From Botrytis cinerea B05.10 (taxonomy: Eukaryota; Ascomycota; Leotiomycetes; Helotiales; Sclerotiniaceae): a stretch of DNA of 64,000 bases. The position numbers and the translations under genes are program-made. Below the pieces are notes generated by a model. The model worked only from the letters and a program-made list of their open reading frames with translations, was not told the origin of the DNA and did not search any database. Of the stretch, positions 57,871-64,000 are shown piece after piece; the first letter of the stretch is position 1; each line of letters begins with the position of its first letter. The stretch is taken from assembly GCF_000143535.2 (NCBI RefSeq), contig NC_037321.1, positions 1,612,001-1,676,000 on the forward strand, in the 5' to 3' direction.

Positions 57871-60496
57871 CTTGTATCACCAAATTGATGATTTAGTTAA
57901 AAGTGTTATCAGCTGGTTATTTCACTGAGGAGAAGAATATTCAAGGACTTCCAGCTTCTTCTATCGTCCAAAAACTTTGGACAGAATAAATACTTGGAAA
58001 TACTTCATCATCTTGGGATGGCGAGTCACTTTGATAAAGCGCTCGAATGCCTTCGAAAATGATACTTGGATACATCGTATCGAGGAGATATTTAACAGCG
58101 CAGCTTGTATCTTTGTCTTAACCATCGAAGTTGATACATGAGAGCTGTATACATGATGCTCTTCGTTATTATATCTGGTCTTGGTCATCAAATGGCCAGT
58201 TACGCCTAGATACTTATGATAACCTTGAGTGTTTGATTCTACTTTCAGACAATCAAATAACAAATTGTGTTCAGACATCTCGTACTACTCATGGACTCTT
58301 CTTACATGCATTCAAATCTCATAGGATGCTTGACTCAAGTTTAAAGTAAAGACAAACAGTAGGAAGTGGCACAATGCTATTGAGCCTGACAACACTGCTC
58401 ATTGTCGAAGTCAAGTTTAAACAAGGAAAAGTATTACGAGGCCATGAAGACTGGGGATCTGATCATCTGTATCTATTGTCAAATAACGGCGAGCACCGGA
58501 TTTTGTATCTTGGGCTATTTCGGTTGTTTCAAATGCTTTTGATACACATTGGAGCTTCTCTGTGACTATATTTACTACCTGATAGTCAAATAGACGGAAA
58601 GAGATATCAATACCATTCTGAATTCAGAGAAGACATCGGCATCACCGGATATTATCGGATACCACAAAGCTACCCGACTAATATGTTCGAATAACCACTC
58701 GACTAATTCTAATATAGCCGGACGGGTTTGTGTTTCCGAACGTTGTCTGAAAGTGAGATGGTATGGGTTGCGCAACCACACTTGCATTGCATGACTTCTC
58801 TTGGGCTGATGCTAACTGCTGTGTCAGTATATTTGCAATGAAGCCACATTATCAGAGGAGCCACCACAAGAACTTCTGGAATGTCATCAGTGTGAATATG
58901 GCATGACGTCTGCATGAACCAATCGGTGCTGCCGCTGTGCGACGGCTTGGAATAGGTTCAGAAGCCTATGCAATGTCCTTGCAAGTGGATATTTCCCGGT
59001 CAGCTTGAGAATCATCAGATGATAACCAAGCATTTAATCATTTGAGGATGTTTTACTAGTGATAATGGATGTTAGCCACAATCCTATGGCGTACTTAAAG
59101 TTTCGTCCTGCAGTTAGTCAAGGAGAGACAATCAACTGAAAGGATCTTTCACCGTTCACCGATGAAACTTGGCTGGTATGTACTTGATGAATGATATTAA
59201 CCCAAAAATATATTCCGTAAAGATGCATATATTAGTGTTGCATTGGGTTGGTAAAAAATATGCCGTGTTGTGAGCACTTGGCACTTGGCAGATTACAAAC
59301 AATATATATCCCAGTCATCCGATTGATCATCAACCAAAAGTCAGCTTACTCATATGTCAAATCTTCGGAAATTTTTGTCACATCACTCAAGGTGGCAAAC
59401 AGAATGTCATCTTTTATATAAAAGAATCCTAGCTACAACGTTGCTTTGAGTGCCAAGATCTTTTCATCTTACCCCGCCTTCCTCGGTACTTGAGAAATTA
59501 ACCCTTAAACTTGTAAGCGATAAATAAGCTTCTAGATCCATGCAAGACTTCTTTCGATGCTAATGTTACTATATTAAGACGTGCATTTACGATATGTTGT
59601 TGGATAAACTTATGTTATGGAACTAATTCTCGTTAAAATCCTTAAACGCCACGAGAGAAGCAATTTGAGACAACTAGCTCATCAGCTAGAGAAACACAGG
59701 CGATACACACTAATTCTAAGCATTCAAGGTCGTAAAAGGGGCAAACCTTATCATCATAGTCGGTGATTTTAGATACACAGCCGAATTACTACGGGCAGAG
59801 AATATACGGTCACTTCGAGGAGGCGGGACAAATTTGTATCACACAGAGAACAATAGATGACACATATGTCAAGAAAGCCAATAGTCAACTATTGACATAC
59901 TAGTGTTATAGATCTAAGGTTTTGTAGAATTATAATAGCAATCGGGCAAGATACTATGAAGTATCACTTATGTTGTGTCCCAAGTCAACCATGTAGTACT
60001 TAGTTTCCGCAACGGATTACGACTAGAAATCATCTCTCTAACTTAAATAACCGGCTAATCTTCTCGAAACCAAAGGAACAAAAGTATATGCAACCACTGA
60101 AAATCATCAAAATCACAACCTAGAGGTCTTAACTGATTCACAAATCACTTTTTAGGCAGAAGAATAATCTCTAAAGTAGATAGGTATAAATTTCAAATAA
60201 GCTAATAATATACACAAACCTCCAAATCTAAAATATGAATCTCTAAAACCGCATCTCTAAACACCAAAAAATAAAAACGATCTGCGCGAGCAGTAAGATC
60301 TAAGCCGTCTAGAAAGAAAGCAAAGCAAGAAGGTATAAAAAGAAATCGCAAACTTCCTTCTCCCCAACAAACCGAGAATGAAAACCGACAAGCAACCCCC
60401 CAAAAATCAAGAATAAGACCCCCCCCCCTCACATATTCACTATAAAATACACCCTCCACCATACCGATTGAGCTTCATCAATCTAAATGCACCCAT
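57871..60496. other. Gene-poor region
   Basis: This holds 2.6 kb with no supported gene. Frames at 57961-58278, 58131-58565 and 58575-58915 are short and unassigned; they may be fragments of older coding sequence. From about 59200 to 60450 the DNA is AT-rich and featureless. Confidence 0.5.
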
Positions 60497-61162
60497 TTAG
60501 TAAGAGAAAGGCCCAATGAGATTCCCATGAGACTTTCCCTTGCTCGTCAAAATCGCACTGACATTCTTCATCGCACTCTCATGAAACTCCTGGAAATCGA
60601 AATCCACACTGAAACAAGCATAGATATTCCACAACCAACTGCTGGAGCTTGATCCAATGGCGTGCACATCCATGATGTCCCAAGTTCCTGCGAGAATCCC
60701 GGGCGCGCCAGTCGTCAAATTGAAATAGAAAGGCGCATCTGCCATTTGAAATTTCTGGTAGAATCCAGCATTGTTAGGATAGGTTTTCCACAGTGTGAGT
60801 TCTTCGGTGATGGGATAGACGCCGGCGCCGGGAATGCCGCCTAAGAGGTTGCGCTTTGCGCCGGGGGCGAAGCCGGTGCCGGTGACGGATTCGGGAGAGG
60901 TTCCGAACCAGGAGGTGGAGAGGAAATCACCGATGATGGATTGGAGATCGGAAACCGAGGCGGGGATTATGGCGATGGAGGTGGACACTTGATAGTAGGT
61001 GCCTGCTGGGCAGGAGCAGGGCTGAGGAGTTGGTCCGCAAGTGGGAAGTTTGGGTGGCGAGGGGGTGGGACGAGACTTGGATAAGGAGTCTACGGTGGTT
61101 GCAGCTGGTAAAGCTAGAGCAGAAGCAATGAGAGGGGTGATTGCGAGGATAGAGAAACGCAT
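60497..61162 (-). CDS. Small secreted protein, 221 residues
   Basis: The start at 61162 gives a classic secretion signal (MRFSILAITPLIASALALPA) with cleavage expected after ALA or soon after. A short proline-rich, possibly disordered stretch (SRPTPSPPKLPTCGPTPQPC) follows, with three cysteines near CGPTPQPCSC. The rest is a compact domain with YYQVSTSIAIIPASVSDLQ, GAGVYPITEELTLWKTY, FYFNLTTGAPGIL and SFSVDF-like strands; an SRPBCC-type (polyketide cyclase-like) fold is possible but not established. One N-glycosylation sequon (NLT) is visible. Probably extracellular. An upstream in-frame ATG at 61351 would bury the signal peptide, so it is less likely. Divergent from the P450 gene. Function unknown. 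Confidence 0.75.
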   Translation of the reverse strand: MRFSILAITPLIASALALPAATTVDSLSKSRPTPSPPKLPTCGPTPQPCSCPAGTYYQVSTSIAIIPASVSDLQSIIGDFLSTSWFGTSPESVTGTGFAPGAKRNLLGGIPGAGVYPITEELTLWKTYPNNAGFYQKFQMADAPFYFNLTTGAPGILAGTWDIMDVHAIGSSSSSWLWNIYACFSVDFDFQEFHESAMKNVSAILTSKGKSHGNLIGPFSY

Positions 61163-62314
61163 TTTGGTTATTGTATTGGTTGATATTTTGGTGGGAATTG
61201 TATGAAGGAGACTTGTAGAAGACTTTAAAGTGTTACTTGATTGTAGTGAATTCTGTTGGTAATCGGGAGATGGTCTTATTCTCAGTGATATCGTTGATAC
61301 TTGAGATGATGATGCTGATGATGCTGATGATAATGAAAAGGAATTTGACATCTGGAAATCGAGATCTTCTTATACATTTTGGAACACAAGAATTTCCTAG
61401 CCACAAGCTGTGCCAATCTTCCTAAACCTCAAAACTTCACAGCATTAACTGGCAGCTCCGAAGAATCTTCCCTCAAGCTCAAAGCCCAGACGGCAGAGAA
61501 TCCTACAATGAGATTTTCCATAACTGTGCCCCACGTGGATGACAGCGATGTGAGTCTGTGGAGTTCATCAAAATAGATCCTACAATTCCAAATCCTTGGT
61601 TCCATATCCCACTTTGGTCTCTTGCTGATAGCAAAGCCACCCTGAGTGCAGCTTAACAGGGGCTGAGATCTCGGTTTTCACGTGGATGACTGCACTTCTG
61701 ATCGTACCTTACAGACTTCAACCCTTTCATTCGGTGCTGAATCCCAAATCCAAAAGCCAAGACTTCATCCACCCTGAAAGCCATGTGCTGTATAGGCTTT
61801 TACGTCGTAGTTTTACTCTAGTGGGCATCGTAGCAAGGCTGAAAACGTGGTTGAGATGCATGGTGAGAATGATCGGACGCAGCATTGCAGCATGACTGGG
61901 AGATCTATCCGAGACGCAGGTGCTTGGGATGTTGAAAGGATTGAGCCTCAAGTCTAATCAATCCAATATTACGAGTGACTTTCGTCTAATTGTGAGTCTT
62001 GCCAGGGGCTGACATCGCTAGTGCTTCTTCATCTGACAAGTAAGCGAAGGGGTGTCACAATTTTTGTCGGATCCGGTGACCGGACATCTATCAACGGACC
62101 GGATATGTAGGTTTGTGTCTTACTATGTAGCTTATTATAATCAGATTAACACCATTTCAATGTGATAAGCAATGGATTTCGGTCTGCTTGCTCCGGTGTC
62201 GTCGGATCAGATATATCCATATTCTCATAGTACTGATTATATCATGACAGATGACATATAAGTTTGGTCTTCCCTGGTGGTCTAACCATCACTATTGATC
62301 ATTCAGCAGACAAG
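61163..62314. other. Divergent intergenic region between secreted protein and P450
   Basis: This holds 1.15 kb of shared upstream DNA. Short plus-strand frames at 61379-61895 lack features. A cluster of CGG/CCG triplets near 62068-62104 could be regulatory. Confidence 0.5.
62068..62104. promoter_or_regulatory. CGG/CCG-rich site upstream of the P450
   Basis: Reads CGGATCCGGTGACCGGAC and then ACGGACCGGAT within 37 bp, about 215 bp before the P450 start. Paired CGG/CCG triplets are the usual target of Zn(II)2Cys6 regulators. Binding is inference. Confidence 0.25.
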
Positions 62315-63989
62315 ATGTTTCCAAATACTCTTTTTACAGGGCAATTTGTCATTGCCGTTGTCTTATGCGGCTGTTTTATTTTCAGAAAGCCTTTGACGGC
62401 AACATGTAATAGTATCCTTTCAAGGGTTCTTAACGTAAGTTTCTGCTCCGCCACAATATGAGGTGTTTGTTATTTGTCATTAAAAAATGAGACTGACTGA
62501 GAAATAGCTATACTTATCATATCGATATCCTGTCAAGCATGTCGAACTTGGACATAGACTTCCAGGTTGCAGTTATGAATTCCCCAATGGTCAGGGTGAC
62601 GGTGCCAAATTCCTTCATGGAAAAGAAAACAGCGAATTATGGGGATCAAACTATGGATCTATTTACCAAATCTGGTCAGGCCATAAACCAGAAATGTGAG
62701 TACACCATCTGAATCTCCACCCGCAACCCAAAATCAAATGAGAGCCAAGTTCTAATGCAAATCACAGTGTGCTCACCCAAGCTGCCGATATTCAAGCCGT
62801 CTTCAGTGATTCAGACAAGCATTTCAAAGCCGTGAACAACAATTCCGGATATTTGTTAGGTCAAATACTTGGTCAATGCGTTGGATTAATCAGTGGCCAG
62901 CAATGGAAGCGAGTTCGCTCTATTGTTGAAAAACCATTCCACCGCAGTGTTACTCCAAGATATGTTCCAATGATTGAACAACGGACAACTTCATTCTTCC
63001 AAGAACTTTGGGACTCTAGGGACTTATCACGTGGACTTATTGACCCAGCAGATGATTTGAAACTTCTTCCATTCTTAATTGTGGCGGAAGTCGTTTACGG
63101 CAAGCTAGCTCCTGACGTTGAATCCGAGCTCCGTGCCCTCGCTCCGATCCGCGAATCCTTCTTCAAGCACGTTATCTCGGGTGGGCTTACTCGTTTCGAA
63201 TGGTCAGCTTACCTTCCTACGCAGGCCAATAGACACCTTGCAGCATTCAAAGAACGATGGATTGCATTCAACGAATTTGCTTATCGAAGAGCGAAGGAAC
63301 AAGGTCTCAACGCCCCTATCTTGGATTTGTTTGCCGCAAAAGAGATGGGGGAACTCACCGAGAATGAAATGTTGCATACTCTTGACGAGATGCTATATGC
63401 AAACCTTGATGTCACAATTGGCGGTGTGAGCTGGAACCTCGTGTTCCTTGCATCTGACATATCCGTTCAGGATCAATTACGAGCGGAATATCAAGCTGCC
63501 CAGAAAGAAGCCGACGAGAATGGCTTGACGCTAGAGAAATACTTGTCGAGTAGCACAACCTTCCTCGCCGCTTGTGTGTCCGAAGCTTCTCGTCTACGCC
63601 CTCTCGCAGCATTCTCGGTGCCACAAAGTATCCCCACACCAAGAGTTGTTGGAGGCTACGAATTTCCTGCTGGAACAAATTTTGTAATTGATTCATATGC
63701 TTTAAATATCCGTAACTCATTCTGGGGAGAAGACAAAGCCATATATCGTCCAAGTCGTTTCATGGAAAGAACCGCAACTCAAGCACGATATAACTTTTGG
63801 AGGTTTGGATTCGGTCCAAGGCAATGCATGGGGAAATTTGTGGCAGATACATTGATACGAAATATTTTGGTACATTTGGTAAGAGAGTATGACTTGTCAT
63901 TGTTGAAAACCGAAGAGTGGCAGAGAAATCCTGAGATTTGGATTAATCATCCGGATATGAAGTTGAGGTGTGTGAAAAGAGAAGGATGA
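62315..63989 (+). CDS. Cytochrome P450 monooxygenase
   Basis: Heme-thiolate monooxygenase, 509 residues, complete. Exons: 62315-62434, 62508-62695, 62768-63989. The N-terminal membrane anchor is FVIAVVLCGCFIF, expected in the endoplasmic reticulum. A proline-containing segment leads to SNYGSIYQIWSGHKPEIVLT across the second splice. Conserved parts: GQQWKRVRSIVEKPFHRSV (helix C, WxxxR), the I-helix LDVTIGGVSWNLV, the ExxR motif SEASRLRP, the PERF-like region YRPSRFME, and the heme loop FGFGPRQCMG with the ligand cysteine. The I-helix lacks the usual AGxxT acid/alcohol pair in its common form, since Thr is followed by IGG. Fungal subfamily and substrate are not assigned. Divergent from a secreted protein gene. 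Confidence 0.95.
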
Positions 63990-64000
63990 GCGTTATGAAG

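Noticed and set aside
61163..61351. Upstream ATG extending the secreted protein by 63 residues
   Set aside because: It would bury a clear signal peptide in a Ser-rich, low-complexity leader.

Overview
This 64 kb window comes from the nuclear genome of a filamentous ascomycete. Genes carry short introns, mostly 45-80 nt, with GTAAGT/GTATGT-type donors and CTAAC/CTAAT-type branch sites. The gene set is typically fungal: Zn(II)2Cys6 and C2H2 regulators with fungal transcription-factor domains, a YVC1-type vacuolar channel, a fused CPSase-ATCase with a dead dihydroorotase domain, an MFS exporter, a P450, and DUF6604-type sequence. Moderately AT-rich intergenic DNA and the overall gene style suggest a Leotiomycete (Botrytis/Sclerotinia-like). 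That placement is inference; no marker gene was compared.

Layout. At 0-6.7 kb there is a left-truncated amidase, a PQ-loop membrane protein, a Zn cluster regulator and an isochorismatase-like hydrolase; the amidase, regulator and hydrolase could form a small amide-catabolic neighbourhood. At 6.7-14.6 kb lies AT-rich accessory DNA with palindromes, one disrupted DUF6604-type gene, and an array of diverged elements of about 115 bp bounded by inverted copies of a GATATGCAACAAAA-like core. From 14.7 to 35.4 kb is mostly conserved housekeeping: a carrier-like membrane protein, a membrane-anchored S33/TAP-like peptidase, a DUF4743-Nudix hydrolase, a small organellar-looking membrane protein, a TRP/YVC1 channel and the 2246-residue URA2 protein.

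From 38 to 53 kb is a metabolic block: DHA1 MFS transporter, FAD monooxygenase, C2H2 regulator, second FAD monooxygenase, alpha/beta hydrolase and metallophosphoesterase. From 53 to 60.5 kb is a gene desert with a decayed gene, orphan reading frames and a distant copy of the repeat. The right end has a small secreted protein divergent from a complete cytochrome P450.

Exon coordinates were built by hand from splice signals, and reading frame was checked through each junction. No RNA gene, CRISPR array or intact transposase was found. The strongest candidate for something undescribed is the inverted-repeat element family at 12.4-13.6 kb. Its distant copy near 55.0 kb also shares sequence outside the core.
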